Shown piece by piece: positions 9,213 through 18,608 of a stretch of 64,000 bases of DNA; position 1 is the first letter of the stretch, and every line of letters begins with the position of its first letter. Source of the stretch: Desulfamplus magnetovallimortis (GTDB lineage: Bacteria; Desulfobacterota; Desulfobacteria; Desulfobacterales; Desulfobacteraceae); contig NZ_LT828541.1 in NCBI RefSeq assembly GCF_900170035.1, positions 212,172 to 276,171 of the forward strand. Reading direction: 5' to 3'. Both the position numbers and the translations under genes were made by a program. A model generated the notes under the pieces. That model was given only the letters and a program-made list of their open reading frames with translations. It did not search any database and was not told the origin of the DNA.

Positions 9213-12200
9213 TGACCAGATTTAATCAGCTCCCCACGCTGAGAATTGATCCCACAAAAAAAGTGATCTTTAACTACAAGGGCAAATCCTGTGCAGGTTC
9301 CGAAGGAGATACTGTTGCCACAGCACTCTATGCCAATGGTGTCAGGGTTTTTGCCAGAAGCCTGAAATATCACCGTCCAAGGGGACTTTACAGCCTTGAT
9401 GGTGAGTGCAGCAACACCTGCATGGAAGTTGACGGTATCCCAAATGTCAGGACAGAAAATACTCTTGCAAAACAGGGTATGGAAGTAAAAGAGCAGAATG
9501 TAAAAGGCTCTGCCGAAAATGACATGATGGCATTCATTGACAAACTGGACTGGATGATGCCTGCCGGCTTCTACTACAGAACCATGCACAAGCCTGCATC
9601 CATGTGGCCTGTTGCCATGAAGCAGATCAGGAAAGCCGCAGGTCTTGGTGTAATGTCTCCTGACCATGTAACCCCTGGTAAGTTTGATGAAATTTTTCCC
9701 AGAACAGACGTTGTTGTAATAGGCGGCGGCCCTGCAGGAATGCAGGCAGCACTTGCAGCAGCAGACAAGGGTGTCAGGGTAATTATCATGGAATCACGGC
9801 CATGGCTTGGTGGTTTTTTTGACTACAGAGCAGCAGAGTACAGCAAGGGCAAACCACTTTACAGCCGTGCAAGGGAGCTTGCTGAAAAAGTTGAGGCACA
9901 TCCAGGCATAAGAGTTCTGAAACATACATCAATGGTTGGTGCATACAGCAACAATCTTGTTACCGGTTTCCAGATTGGTGGTGAGGGCGACAGCTTTACA
10001 GAAAGATATGTGGAAATTCGTGCAAATGCCGTTGTTGTGGCAGTTGGGTGCATTGAGCGTCCCCTGATTTTTGACAACAACGAACGCCCTGGTGTAATGC
10101 AGGTTGCATGCGCCCATCGTCTGGCACGAACCTATGGAATCCTTGCAGGAGAAAAGGCTCTCTTCAGTGTAGGTCACGACCTTGGCCTTGAAGCAGCAAT
10201 TGATCTGTATGACCTTGGAATGAAGATTGCCTGTGTTGCAGATATAAGAGAAGATGGACAGAATCCCGAGCTTCTGCTGGAACTTGCCAAACGCAACATC
10301 CCTGTATTAAAGGGATGGGTTGTCACAAAGGCACATGGTTCAAAACAGGTCAAAAAAGCAACCATTGCAACCATTGACGGCACAATAACCCGTGATTTCA
10401 ACTGCAATGTAATTGTAGCATCCGCAGGTTTTACACCAATTACAGGCCCTTTGACACTTGCCGGTGCAAAACTTCGTTACGACTCTCACACAAACTTTTT
10501 CATTCCAGAGACCCTTCCTGAAAAGACACATATTGCAGGCCGCATGACAGGTCTTGAGGATTCAATGGCCATTGAGGCATCAGGAACCCTTGCAGGTATC
10601 AAAGCTGCCATGGATTCTCTTGCTTGTACATGTTGCGGTTCTGAAAGCGCTTCCGAAGGTGATTCTGAGGGGGATTCCAAAGAAAAATCCAGCAGTTCAT
10701 CCTGCTGTGAGGCATGTGACGATGCTGCTCTCAAGGCTGCTGAGGAGGCTTTAAAAGCACTTCCCGGCCCTTCAAGGGGCACCAAACTTGTCACAGCTCC
10801 TGTAAAGGGAAGAAAAAGTTTCATCTGCTTTGATGAGGATACAACAATCAAGAACATTAAACAGGCCATTGAGATGGGTTTTGATGTTCCTGAACTTATC
10901 AAACGTTTCACATCTGCAGGAACAGGCCCTGGACAGGGAGGCATCCCTGGACACAACCTGCCGCTTTTTGTAGCAAAATATGAAGCTCTTTCCGGAGTTC
11001 CCGCTCCTGTACGTCCCACAACGGTAAGGCCTCCACTTGTACCCACACTTATTGCCACCTATGCAGGTACCAATCATATAATGATGAAACGTACCCCAAT
11101 GGACGAGATGCAGAGATCTGACGGTGGTATCTTCAGAAAAATCGGTGTCTGGGAGCGTGCCCGCTACTTTTCAGATGATTTTGAGTGCAAGGCAGAGATT
11201 GAAAATGTCCGTAACAATGTTGGAATGCTTGACGGCTCAACCCTTGGAAAATTCCGCATACATGGACCCGATGCTCTCAAAGCTCTTCAGAGAGTATATA
11301 CAAGTGACATGTCCAAAATAAAACCTGGCAGAGTCAAATATTCAGCCATGTGTAATGATGATGGATGTGTAATTGATGACGGTGTTGTCATTAAAATTGC
11401 TGAGAACGACTACTATTTCACCACCTCCACAGGTCGTGCAGGCCAGACCGTTGAGTGGGTAAGATACCATACCCGTTATGACGGCTGGGATTTCAACATG
11501 GTAAACCTCACTGACTCAATGGGTGTTATCAACCTTTCAGGTCCCAATGCCCGCAAGGTACTCCAGAAGATAACCGATGAAGATGTGAGCAATGAGGCAT
11601 TCCCCTTCTCCGCCTACAAGGAGTTCATGGTAAAGGATACAATTCCGGTAAAAGCCATGCGTCTTGGTTTTGTGGGAGAACTCTCCTATGAGTTCCATGT
11701 ACCATCTTCATACATGGTATCTTTGTGGAACATGCTCAAAGAGGCAGGAAAAGAGTTTGGCATCAAAAACTTTGGTGTGGAAGCCCAGAATGTTCTGCGT
11801 ATGGAAAAATGCCACATCATTCTTGGCCAGGAGTCGGAACAGCGTACAAACCTTCTTGATCTTGGGCTTGGTTTCCTCTGGGATCGCAAAAAAACCGATG
11901 CCAAAACAGTTGGTGCTGTTGCCCTTGCACAGGCTGAAAAAGATCAAACCCGTTTCAGACTTGTGGGTTTCAAGATGGAGAACAATGGCCGGGCACCAAA
12001 AGATGGCTCTCTCATAGTTGATGACAAGGTTCGAGGTTATATATGTACTGCCCGTGACAGCTTCTCACTCAATGAGGCTGTGGGTATGGCACTTGTGGAG
12101 TCGCACATGGCAAAAATCGGCACCCGTCTTGAGATATTTGAAGATGAGTGTGGTGACCAGCGAATCTACGGCAAGGTAGTTCCCATGCCTTTCTATGACC

Positions 12201-12226
12201 CTGATGGTTCCAGAATGAAAAGCTAA
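9209..12226 (+). CDS. soxA: sarcosine oxidase/dehydrogenase alpha-subunit homologue with Cys-rich insertion
   Basis: The 1005-residue protein has an N-terminal Fer2_4-like domain (about 1-95) with most [2Fe-2S] ligands missing, a dinucleotide-binding domain (VVVIGGGPAGMQAA at about 168-181), a linker, a degenerate BFD-like stretch (IKQAIEMGFDVPELIKRF), and a C-terminal GcvT-like folate domain (about 620-1000; LRMEKCHIILGQE). Alpha subunits pass the methyl-group carbon to tetrahydrofolate. Unusual here is a Ser/Asp/Glu-rich insertion with six cysteines: Cys473, 475, 476, 499, 500 and 503. It is coupled to soxD by ATGA, and a family D repeat starts directly after its TAA. Confidence 0.9.
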   Translation: MMTRFNQLPTLRIDPTKKVIFNYKGKSCAGSEGDTVATALYANGVRVFARSLKYHRPRGLYSLDGECSNTCMEVDGIPNVRTENTLAKQGMEVKEQNVKGSAENDMMAFIDKLDWMMPAGFYYRTMHKPASMWPVAMKQIRKAAGLGVMSPDHVTPGKFDEIFPRTDVVVIGGGPAGMQAALAAADKGVRVIIMESRPWLGGFFDYRAAEYSKGKPLYSRARELAEKVEAHPGIRVLKHTSMVGAYSNNLVTGFQIGGEGDSFTERYVEIRANAVVVAVGCIERPLIFDNNERPGVMQVACAHRLARTYGILAGEKALFSVGHDLGLEAAIDLYDLGMKIACVADIREDGQNPELLLELAKRNIPVLKGWVVTKAHGSKQVKKATIATIDGTITRDFNCNVIVASAGFTPITGPLTLAGAKLRYDSHTNFFIPETLPEKTHIAGRMTGLEDSMAIEASGTLAGIKAAMDSLACTCCGSESASEGDSEGDSKEKSSSSSCCEACDDAALKAAEEALKALPGPSRGTKLVTAPVKGRKSFICFDEDTTIKNIKQAIEMGFDVPELIKRFTSAGTGPGQGGIPGHNLPLFVAKYEALSGVPAPVRPTTVRPPLVPTLIATYAGTNHIMMKRTPMDEMQRSDGGIFRKIGVWERARYFSDDFECKAEIENVRNNVGMLDGSTLGKFRIHGPDALKALQRVYTSDMSKIKPGRVKYSAMCNDDGCVIDDGVVIKIAENDYYFTTSTGRAGQTVEWVRYHTRYDGWDFNMVNLTDSMGVINLSGPNARKVLQKITDEDVSNEAFPFSAYKEFMVKDTIPVKAMRLGFVGELSYEFHVPSSYMVSLWNMLKEAGKEFGIKNFGVEAQNVLRMEKCHIILGQESEQRTNLLDLGLGFLWDRKKTDAKTVGAVALAQAEKDQTRFRLVGFKMENNGRAPKDGSLIVDDKVRGYICTARDSFSLNEAVGMALVESHMAKIGTRLEIFEDECGDQRIYGKVVPMPFYDPDGSRMKS

Positions 12227-12330
12227 GTAATTGGGTTTAATTATCTTACCCGAACGTCCCATCCCAAAGTCTGTAAAATGTGGCAGGGGGCGAGGTGAAT
12301 GGGCAAGTTATTAAAAATCAATTCCTAAAA
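12227..12330. repeat. family D palindromic element directly after soxA
   Basis: It starts at the base after the soxA stop and ends with GGTGAATGGGCAAGTTATTA. In the reverse orientation it matches the copy at 40057-40145. It separates soxA from soxG. Confidence 0.55.
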
Positions 12331-12416
12331 ATGTAAAAATAGCTGACGGAATAAAAACAGGATCAGAAAAGGCCCGAAAAAAGGGATAACGGAAAGGAAA
12401 ATCAAGGGATAAAAAA

Positions 12417-13049
12417 ATGGTAGAAATTAGACGATATTCACCAGTTTCCTTCAAGGCTTCAGCCAAAAGAAGTGAAGTGAGGGATAACTGGAAAGTGGTA
12501 CTTGAATATGAAGGTGAAGGGAAAGGTCCCCACCTTGTTGACCTGAGTCACATGACCCGTCTGGATGTGCAGGATGCCAATGTGGGAGCAATTACACCCT
12601 TTGGAGTAACCATACCAGAAGTGCCAGGGGAGTCAGTCCTTAAAGATAATGTCCTGATCAACCGCATGAACCGGATTCAGGCATCAGTCTTCTGTCTTGA
12701 TGGTCATAAACCGGAAATACCTAAAGAGTCTGCTTATACAGAGACTACGGAAGTTGGGATGTGTCTTGCAATTATCGGAAAGGAAGTCTTTTCAATTCTT
12801 GAAAAACTCTCTTCCCTGGATTTTACGGATCCTGCAAGGAAAGCACCGTTTCTTTTTCAGGGCCCCATGTCCCATGTGCCCTGCCAGATCATCACATTGA
12901 GCAAAGATGGTGCAAAATCAGGTGTTCTCTTCACTGCATCCCGAGGTTATGGCAAAGATATGGTTCACGCAATCATGGATGCAGGAGCAGAATTTGGATT
13001 AAAACCGGCAGGAGAAGAAAAATTTTCCTCATGGATAGCCAGTTTGTAA
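12417..13049 (+). CDS. soxG: sarcosine oxidase gamma-subunit homologue
   Basis: The 210-residue protein has the SoxG/GcvT-like small-subunit pattern: VDLSHMTRLDVQ, then VGMCLAIIGKEVFSIL. It is poorly conserved as usual for gamma, and the identification relies partly on its place after soxA. With soxB, soxD and soxA it completes a four-subunit set, in the order B-D-A-G also used by aerobic sox operons. SD-like AAGGGA lies 8 bp before the ATG. There is no membrane segment or signal peptide. Confidence 0.75.
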   Translation: MVEIRRYSPVSFKASAKRSEVRDNWKVVLEYEGEGKGPHLVDLSHMTRLDVQDANVGAITPFGVTIPEVPGESVLKDNVLINRMNRIQASVFCLDGHKPEIPKESAYTETTEVGMCLAIIGKEVFSILEKLSSLDFTDPARKAPFLFQGPMSHVPCQIITLSKDGAKSGVLFTASRGYGKDMVHAIMDAGAEFGLKPAGEEKFSSWIASL

Positions 13050-13182
13050 AAAATATATTTAAACTCAAACGTTGTAAGTTCTCAAAAAATAGCATCTGTG
13101 GGGTGTTTTTTTAAAATATTACATACAAGTGGTTATTATTGGGAACTTATGGCTGACGGGATTTTAAGGAGAAATTTTAAAA

Positions 13183-14520
13183 ATGAACAAAAAATATGAT
13201 GCTATTATCATTGGTGCAGGTGTAATTGGTTGTCCCATTGCCTACGAACTTTGTAAAATGGGCTACAAGACCCTTAATGTGGATAAACTTCCTGATGCAG
13301 GAGAAGGTTCAACTGCTGGTTCCTGTGCAATTGTAAGAGCGCATTACTCCACAGAAGACGGTGTTGCCATGGCATATGAAGGCTTCAAATACTGGCTGGA
13401 CTGGGAAAATTATCTTGATAACGTCAAAGATGAAAAAGGTCTTGCCAAATATATGAATACAGGCTCTCTTCTTATTAAATCAGAAGGCCATGACTGGAAA
13501 AAAGTTAAAAAGAATTACGATGCTGTTGGCGTAAAATATGAAGAAGTTGATAACGACAAAATCAAGGAGATGGTTCCCCCAATTGATCTTCATAAATACT
13601 GGCCGGTAAGACGTCCTGAAGATCCCACATTTTACGATGAGCCAACAGAGATGCTTGAAGGCGGAATCTTCTGCCCCGAAGGTGGATATGTAAACGACCC
13701 TGCCCTTTCTGCCCATAATATCATGAGAGCTGCCGAAGCAAAGGGCGGAGAGTTCATCTTCAACGCAGAGGTTGTGGATATCAGAAGCCAGGATGGAAAA
13801 GTTGTGGGAATCACACTTAAAGATGGAACCCAGATTGATGCTCCTGTTGTTGTCAATGTTGGCGGACCTCACTCCTTTAAAATCAACAAGATGGCAGAAG
13901 GCGTATGGGAAGGCTGCAACATAAAGACAAAATCCCTTCGTCACGAAGTAATGTACTGCCCATCCCCTGAAGGGTATGATTATCTCAATGATGGTTATCA
14001 CATGTCTGATGGAGATATTGGATGCTATGTTCGCCCGGAAGTTGGCAACACCTTTCTCATCGGAAGCGAAGATCCCGAGTGTGACCCACAAGAGTGGGTA
14101 GATCCAGATGAGTTCTATGCAGGCAAAGGTGGAACCGGCAGGGATAACCAGCTCACAGAACCCCAGTGGAAAGCACAGTGCTACAGACTTGGAAAACGCA
14201 TTCCATCACTTCAGGTACCTAACCAGCCAAAGGGTGTTGTTGATCTTTATGACTGCTCTGATGACTGGATTCCAATATATGACAAGTCTGATCTTGGCGG
14301 TTTCTACATGGCAATCGGTACCAGCGGCAATCAGTATAAGAACGCACCTGTTGTAGGTCGTATGATGGCAGAGCTTATTGATGCATGTGAAAAAGGTCTT
14401 GATCATGACAAGGAGCCTTTCCAGTTTACATATCAGTACACCGGACGCACAATGAATGTAGGCTTTTTCTCACGTAAAAGAGAGATCAACTACAACTCAA
14501 GCTTCTCTGTAAATGGATAA
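13183..14520 (+). CDS. DAO-family FAD-dependent oxidoreductase (glycine/sarcosine oxidase-like)
   Basis: The 445-residue cytoplasmic flavoprotein opens with the FAD-binding DAIIIGAGVIGCPIAYELCK, followed by GSTAGSCAIVRAHYS and a C-terminal GGFYMAIGTSGNQYKNAPVVG. These mark the D-amino-acid-oxidase superfamily, close to single-chain sarcosine and dimethylglycine oxidoreductases. It has no GcvT domain, so it would release formaldehyde or an imine rather than load folate. It follows soxG by 133 bp and precedes EtfBA pair 1, suggesting an ETF-linked dehydrogenase. SD AAGGAG lies 12 bp upstream. The substrate is not determinable; N-methylated amino acids are likely. Confidence 0.8.
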   Translation: MNKKYDAIIIGAGVIGCPIAYELCKMGYKTLNVDKLPDAGEGSTAGSCAIVRAHYSTEDGVAMAYEGFKYWLDWENYLDNVKDEKGLAKYMNTGSLLIKSEGHDWKKVKKNYDAVGVKYEEVDNDKIKEMVPPIDLHKYWPVRRPEDPTFYDEPTEMLEGGIFCPEGGYVNDPALSAHNIMRAAEAKGGEFIFNAEVVDIRSQDGKVVGITLKDGTQIDAPVVVNVGGPHSFKINKMAEGVWEGCNIKTKSLRHEVMYCPSPEGYDYLNDGYHMSDGDIGCYVRPEVGNTFLIGSEDPECDPQEWVDPDEFYAGKGGTGRDNQLTEPQWKAQCYRLGKRIPSLQVPNQPKGVVDLYDCSDDWIPIYDKSDLGGFYMAIGTSGNQYKNAPVVGRMMAELIDACEKGLDHDKEPFQFTYQYTGRTMNVGFFSRKREINYNSSFSVNG

Positions 14521-14640
14521 TAATCATGACCGCAAAGAGGCAGCCTGATAATCTTTTTTTCCGTAATGAAGCGAGTGGAGAGCTTTCTTATCCAAAAAAA
14601 AGCCATCGGGCTACCTTGTTTTAATTAGTTTAAAAAATGG

Positions 14641-14672
14641 AGGGGTTTGTTGTTTTTCAGCAAACCCCTTTT
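14641..14672 (+). terminator. rho-independent terminator downstream of the DAO gene
   Basis: AGGGGTTTG pairs with CAAACCCCT around an 11-base loop, followed by TTTT. It lies about 120 bp after the stop at 14520 and would separate the sox cluster from etfB1. Confidence 0.7.
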
Positions 14673-14697
14673 CCATATTTGCAGACAATCAAAACCT

Positions 14698-14788
14698 GGT
14701 GGTGTCCCAAATATGTTGATGAGCTCTTCACAAACCTTGATTCAGCAGGGCTTTCACAAAAAGATATCAACACTTTTATGACACTACC
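14698..14788. mobile_element. 91-bp MITE, copy 1, with perfect 8-bp target duplication
   Basis: The element starts GGTGGTGTC and ends GACACTACC. Its ends form imperfect inverted repeats of about 23 bp (GGTRGTGTC, then AAA, then TGTTGAT). It is flanked by CAAAACCT at 14690-14697 and 14789-14796. An identical inverted copy is at 59568-59658. It sits 35 bp upstream of the etfB1 start. Confidence 0.9.
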
Positions 14789-14823
14789 CAAAACCTTTTA
14801 TGAACCAATGCAGGATTGCAGAG

Positions 14824-15627
14824 ATGAAAATATATGTCTGTGTAAAACATGTACCAGATTCCGCAGCAAATATTGCCCTAAAGGACAGCAAACATATAGA
14901 TGACAATGTAACATTACTTCTAAATCCCTATGATGAATATGCTGTTACAGAGGCGGTATCCTTCAAAAAATACCTGAATGAGAAAACGTCTCTATGTGGT
15001 ACAGATGATGATACCGAGGTCATTGTGGTATCCCTTGGCAAAAAGGATGCAGAAAAGACTCTTCGCTCTGCCATGGCCATGGGTGCTGACAGAGGCATTC
15101 TTATAGAAACAGAAAAAATTGAAGATAGCATAACCACAGCCCGTCTGTTGAAAGCTGCCATTGAAAAGGATGGGGTTCCGGGTATTATTTTTACAGGCAG
15201 GGAATCCATTGATATGGCAGGCATGCAGACAATGTTTCGCCTTGGGGCAAACTTTGGATTTCCGGTTGCAAACAATGTTGTGAAATTCACCCCTGACATA
15301 ACAAACAACAGTGTTGAGGTGGAAACATTGACAGAAGCCTCGGGCCGTGATCTCTATCAGCTTTCACTGCCATGTGTTCTGGGTGCTGGACGCGGCCTGA
15401 ACTCTCCGGCTTATCCAACATTTCCCGATGTGGTAAAAGCCAAAAAAAAGCAGATCCTATCTGTTTCCAAAAATGAACTTAATATTGATAAACCCCAAGC
15501 TTCCACAGAAATCATTGAGTTAAAACTTTTTGCAGGAAAACGAACACCTGAAGAGATAAAGGGTGACCTTTCACAAAAAATCACTAGCCTTGTAAAAATT
15601 CTCAAAGAAGAGGCCAAAATTATTTAA
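14824..15627 (+). CDS. etfB: electron transfer flavoprotein beta subunit (copy 1)
   Basis: From the ATG at 14824 the protein starts MKIYVCVKHVPDSAANIAL, matching the second EtfB in this window at the same point. An upstream in-frame ATG at 14800 would add eight residues without a better SD. Family motifs include NPYDEYAVTEAVS, the SAMAMGADRGILIE segment, IIFTGRESIDM, and PAYPTFPDVVKAKKK. EtfB with EtfA carries electrons from flavin dehydrogenases to a quinone reductase. Position after a DAO-family dehydrogenase suggests that enzyme as donor. It carries an insertion around KYLNEKTSLCGTDDD absent from copy 2. A MITE lies just upstream, so its promoter may be partly transposon-derived. Confidence 0.92.
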   Translation: MKIYVCVKHVPDSAANIALKDSKHIDDNVTLLLNPYDEYAVTEAVSFKKYLNEKTSLCGTDDDTEVIVVSLGKKDAEKTLRSAMAMGADRGILIETEKIEDSITTARLLKAAIEKDGVPGIIFTGRESIDMAGMQTMFRLGANFGFPVANNVVKFTPDITNNSVEVETLTEASGRDLYQLSLPCVLGAGRGLNSPAYPTFPDVVKAKKKQILSVSKNELNIDKPQASTEIIELKLFAGKRTPEEIKGDLSQKITSLVKILKEEAKII

Positions 15628-15651
15628 TGCCCCAACCTGGATAAGCAAAAA

Positions 15652-15887
15652 TATAGCATTCCAGATTAATATATTTTCCAGTATGAATGTTAGGAGTACG
15701 GCGCTCCGTGACCTTACAAAAAAGTTATTTATATAGAAATCCATAGAAATGTTTTTGTGTATCCCATTTTCCAGGAAGCAGTGAAATAAGAGAAAAAAAT
15801 TCAAGGATAAGGGCTTGCCTGTACACACAACAGCCAAGACGCCTTGTATTATGGAGAACTTCAAGGATAAGGACTTTGCCTGTACAC
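15652..15887. repeat. family E element and a local 28-bp duplication before etfA1
   Basis: A family E unit (TATAGCATTCCAGAT start) occupies about 15652-15746. Further on, TTCAAGGATAAGG and CTTGCCTGTACACA occur together at 15800-15827 and again at 15860-15887, 60 bp apart. The second copy includes the ribosome-binding region of etfA1. Confidence 0.55.
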
Positions 15888-16883
15888 ATGAAAAAAACCG
15901 GAATAATAATTGAATTCAAAAATGGCGCTGTAAAGGATGCCAGTTACGGAATGATTGCCTGCGCCCGAAATGGCGGAGGAGACTCCCTGTATGCATTTGT
16001 AATCAACGAAGATGCTCAAGTTCATAAAGAGGCACTTGAAGCCCACGGTATCCACAATATTGTGGATATCTGCCTGCCCGAGATCGGGACTTGCAAAGAG
16101 TCGGGATCACAGGCCGGCTGGAATCCGGTCATATGGTCACAGGCAGTTATGGAGGCAATGCAAATACATGGCATTTCTGAGCTTTTCGGACTCACAACAC
16201 CCATGGGCCGTGAACTTCTGCCCCGCATCGCGGCAAAGCTTGATGCTCCACTTGTCATGGACTGCATTGAGGTCAACTGCAGTGAAGGGATAGTGCAGAA
16301 CTATCTCTACTCGGGAAAAACCCTTGCCACAATAAAGGTTAAAGGCGATATCAGGATATATGGAATCCGCCCCAATGTAATAGAACCGGCTCCTGCTCCG
16401 GTCTCCGCATCTATGTTTACTGTTACATATTCCAATGCCCATAAAAATGAACCTGACTGCGGGAAAATAACTCTTCTTGAAAGCAGACCGGGTGACAATT
16501 CTGATGGTGATCTGCTTGAAGCTGATGTTATTATTTCAGGCGGGAGAGGTATGCAAAACGGCGAAAACTTCAAATTGCTTCACCAATGCGCCCGATATCT
16601 TGGTGCAAAGGTTGGCGCATCAAGGGTTGCAGTTGATCTTGGATGGGTGCCCTACAGTATGCAGGTGGGACAAACAGGGGAAAAAGTAAGCCCCAGGGTC
16701 TATATTGCCTGTGGGCTGTCGGGATCGGTGCAGCACTTTGCAGGAATGAAAATGTCAGGCATGATCATTGCGATTAATAACAATCCCAATGCAGCAATCA
16801 TGGCAAATTGCGATTATTTTATCGAAGGTGATCTGTTTGATGTGATACCGGCATTAACCGAAGCGCTGAGCAAAGCAAAATAG
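15888..16883 (+). CDS. etfA: electron transfer flavoprotein alpha subunit (copy 1)
   Basis: The 331-residue EtfA starts MKKTGIIIEFKNG, aligned with the second EtfA. A TTG at 15876 has a better-spaced AAGGA and is an alternative start. The C-terminal FAD-binding part is typical: GASRVAVDLGWVPYSMQVG, GEKVSPRVYIACGLSG, and QHFAGMKMSGMI. The stop is TAG, backed up by a TAA two codons later, which limits readthrough if UAG can be decoded as pyrrolysine. A 260-bp repeat-containing gap separates it from etfB1, unusual because etfBA genes are normally adjacent. Confidence 0.92.
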   Translation: MKKTGIIIEFKNGAVKDASYGMIACARNGGGDSLYAFVINEDAQVHKEALEAHGIHNIVDICLPEIGTCKESGSQAGWNPVIWSQAVMEAMQIHGISELFGLTTPMGRELLPRIAAKLDAPLVMDCIEVNCSEGIVQNYLYSGKTLATIKVKGDIRIYGIRPNVIEPAPAPVSASMFTVTYSNAHKNEPDCGKITLLESRPGDNSDGDLLEADVIISGGRGMQNGENFKLLHQCARYLGAKVGASRVAVDLGWVPYSMQVGQTGEKVSPRVYIACGLSGSVQHFAGMKMSGMIIAINNNPNAAIMANCDYFIEGDLFDVIPALTEALSKAK

Positions 16884-16924
16884 AACTAAGTGTACCCTTC
16901 TAACCTTGAAAAAAGGGCTTTCCC

Positions 16925-18604
16925 ATGGTTCACCCTGACAATGCGAAACATAAAGAGTACCAGAATACTTTTAACAATGCAGATTTTTTATCTGTATTTG
17001 ATAAATTCAGTGAAGGTGTTATTCTGACAAATGTCGATGGTCTCATCATATATTATAACACCGCCATGTCACGCATTGATGAGTTAAAACCAGAGGAAGT
17101 TTTATTTAAAAAAATTACAGATGTCTATCATCTTACAGAAGAAAAAAGCATTATCATGCGCTGCCTTAAAAAAAGGCAGCCGATTATTGACGAACCAATT
17201 TATTACCGCACCCGCATGGGTAAATTTGCCAATACAATTCACAGTGCTTTTCCCCTGAGCAGAGAGGGTATATTGATCGGGGCAATATGCTTTATCAGGG
17301 ACTACAACCTGCTGACAGAAACAATTGAAGATATGCCGGTACCCAAGAATATATTTGAAGACGATATTTTCTTTGAAAGCATAATAGGCAATGATCCTGA
17401 ATTGATCAAAGCCATTGATTCTGCAAGAATGGCTGCAAATACACCTTCTCCTGTAATGCTTTATGGTGAGACTGGCACAGGCAAAGAACTTTTTGCAAGG
17501 GCAATCCACAACCACAGTATCCGAAGCAACAGCAAATATACCCCTGTAAACTGCGCTGCAATTCCTGAAAATCTTCTCGAAGGAATCCTGTTTGGCACAT
17601 CTAAAGGAGCATTTACAGGAGCATTAAACAAAGCAGGACTATTTGAAAGAACCAACGGGGGCACAATTTTTCTGGATGAGATCAACTCAATGCCTGTGGG
17701 GCTTCAAAGCAAGATCCTAAGGGTTCTTCAGGAGCGCAGGGTACGCAGAGTCGGTGCACTTAAAGAGATTGAAATCAATGTTAAGATTGTAAGCTCAGTG
17801 AACACAGACCCTTACACAGCCATAAATAACGGCACTCTCCGATCGGATCTTTTTTATCGCCTTGGTGTTGTTTTTATACATATTGTACCTCTTGCAAGGC
17901 GAATTGGCGATATTGAACTTCTGGTTTCACATTTCATTGCAAAACACAACAGAATTCTTGGAAGAGATGTAGAAAGGGTCTCTAACGATATCCTGGATCT
18001 CTTTAAAATATACAACTGGCCAGGCAATGTCCGTGAACTTGAACATGTTATTGAAGGTGCCATGAATATTGTTGGAAACGATACTGTAATAAGCATGAAA
18101 CACCTTCAGTCGCATTTTTCAAACTGGTCTGTCAACAACACCGCTTTCTCCGGCACATTGGGCAATTCGCCATCTTCCCGACAATACCGCAACAAAACAT
18201 CGGAAAATATCGTCACAAGACCAGATAGAGAGAATGAATTTAACATAAACACCATTCATCCAGACAAGCCAGATCAAAAAGCCACACTCCCTCTTGCCCC
18301 TTTTATGGATGACAACAATAACAAAGATGCCACCACAAGAGAATATAGCGCCAACACATCTATTACTAATATTCAGAGTGGTGTTAAAACAAAGCAAGAT
18401 CTTAACGAATACAGAAACAATATGGATATCCCTAAAAATAACCTTTTTCACAGCAGGGATGAACAGGAAAAAAAACTTGTACATGCAACACTTTCAGGCA
18501 CAAATGGCAACATTGCAAGAGCTGCAAAAAATCTGGGGATTTCACGCCAGTTGCTATACTATAAAATGAAAAAATATAACCTGAAGAGGGTTGATTATAT
18601 CTGA
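16925..18604 (+). CDS. sigma-54-dependent transcriptional activator (PAS + AAA+ + Fis-type HTH)
   Basis: The 559-residue protein has a PAS domain (about 20-130), the sigma-54 AAA+ core (about 150-390) with GETGTGKE at about 181 and GAFTGA at about 229, and a C-terminal Fis-type HTH (NGNIARAAKNLGISRQLLYY). The GAFTGA loop is intact, so it should contact sigma-54. A linker of about 120 Asn/Ser-rich residues separates AAA+ and HTH, longer than usual. There is no receiver domain, so sensing is presumably through PAS ligand binding, as in RocR-like activators. It lies 41 bp after etfA1, and a GG-N10-GC site precedes the ABC binding-protein gene downstream, its likely target. Confidence 0.9.
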   Translation: MVHPDNAKHKEYQNTFNNADFLSVFDKFSEGVILTNVDGLIIYYNTAMSRIDELKPEEVLFKKITDVYHLTEEKSIIMRCLKKRQPIIDEPIYYRTRMGKFANTIHSAFPLSREGILIGAICFIRDYNLLTETIEDMPVPKNIFEDDIFFESIIGNDPELIKAIDSARMAANTPSPVMLYGETGTGKELFARAIHNHSIRSNSKYTPVNCAAIPENLLEGILFGTSKGAFTGALNKAGLFERTNGGTIFLDEINSMPVGLQSKILRVLQERRVRRVGALKEIEINVKIVSSVNTDPYTAINNGTLRSDLFYRLGVVFIHIVPLARRIGDIELLVSHFIAKHNRILGRDVERVSNDILDLFKIYNWPGNVRELEHVIEGAMNIVGNDTVISMKHLQSHFSNWSVNNTAFSGTLGNSPSSRQYRNKTSENIVTRPDRENEFNINTIHPDKPDQKATLPLAPFMDDNNNKDATTREYSANTSITNIQSGVKTKQDLNEYRNNMDIPKNNLFHSRDEQEKKLVHATLSGTNGNIARAAKNLGISRQLLYYKMKKYNLKRVDYI

Positions 18605-18608
18605 AAAT

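Noticed and set aside
14637-14903. 88-codon frame upstream of etfB1
   Set aside because: It spans a terminator hairpin and the 91-bp MITE and runs into etfB1 in another frame; the apparent protein is mostly transposon sequence.
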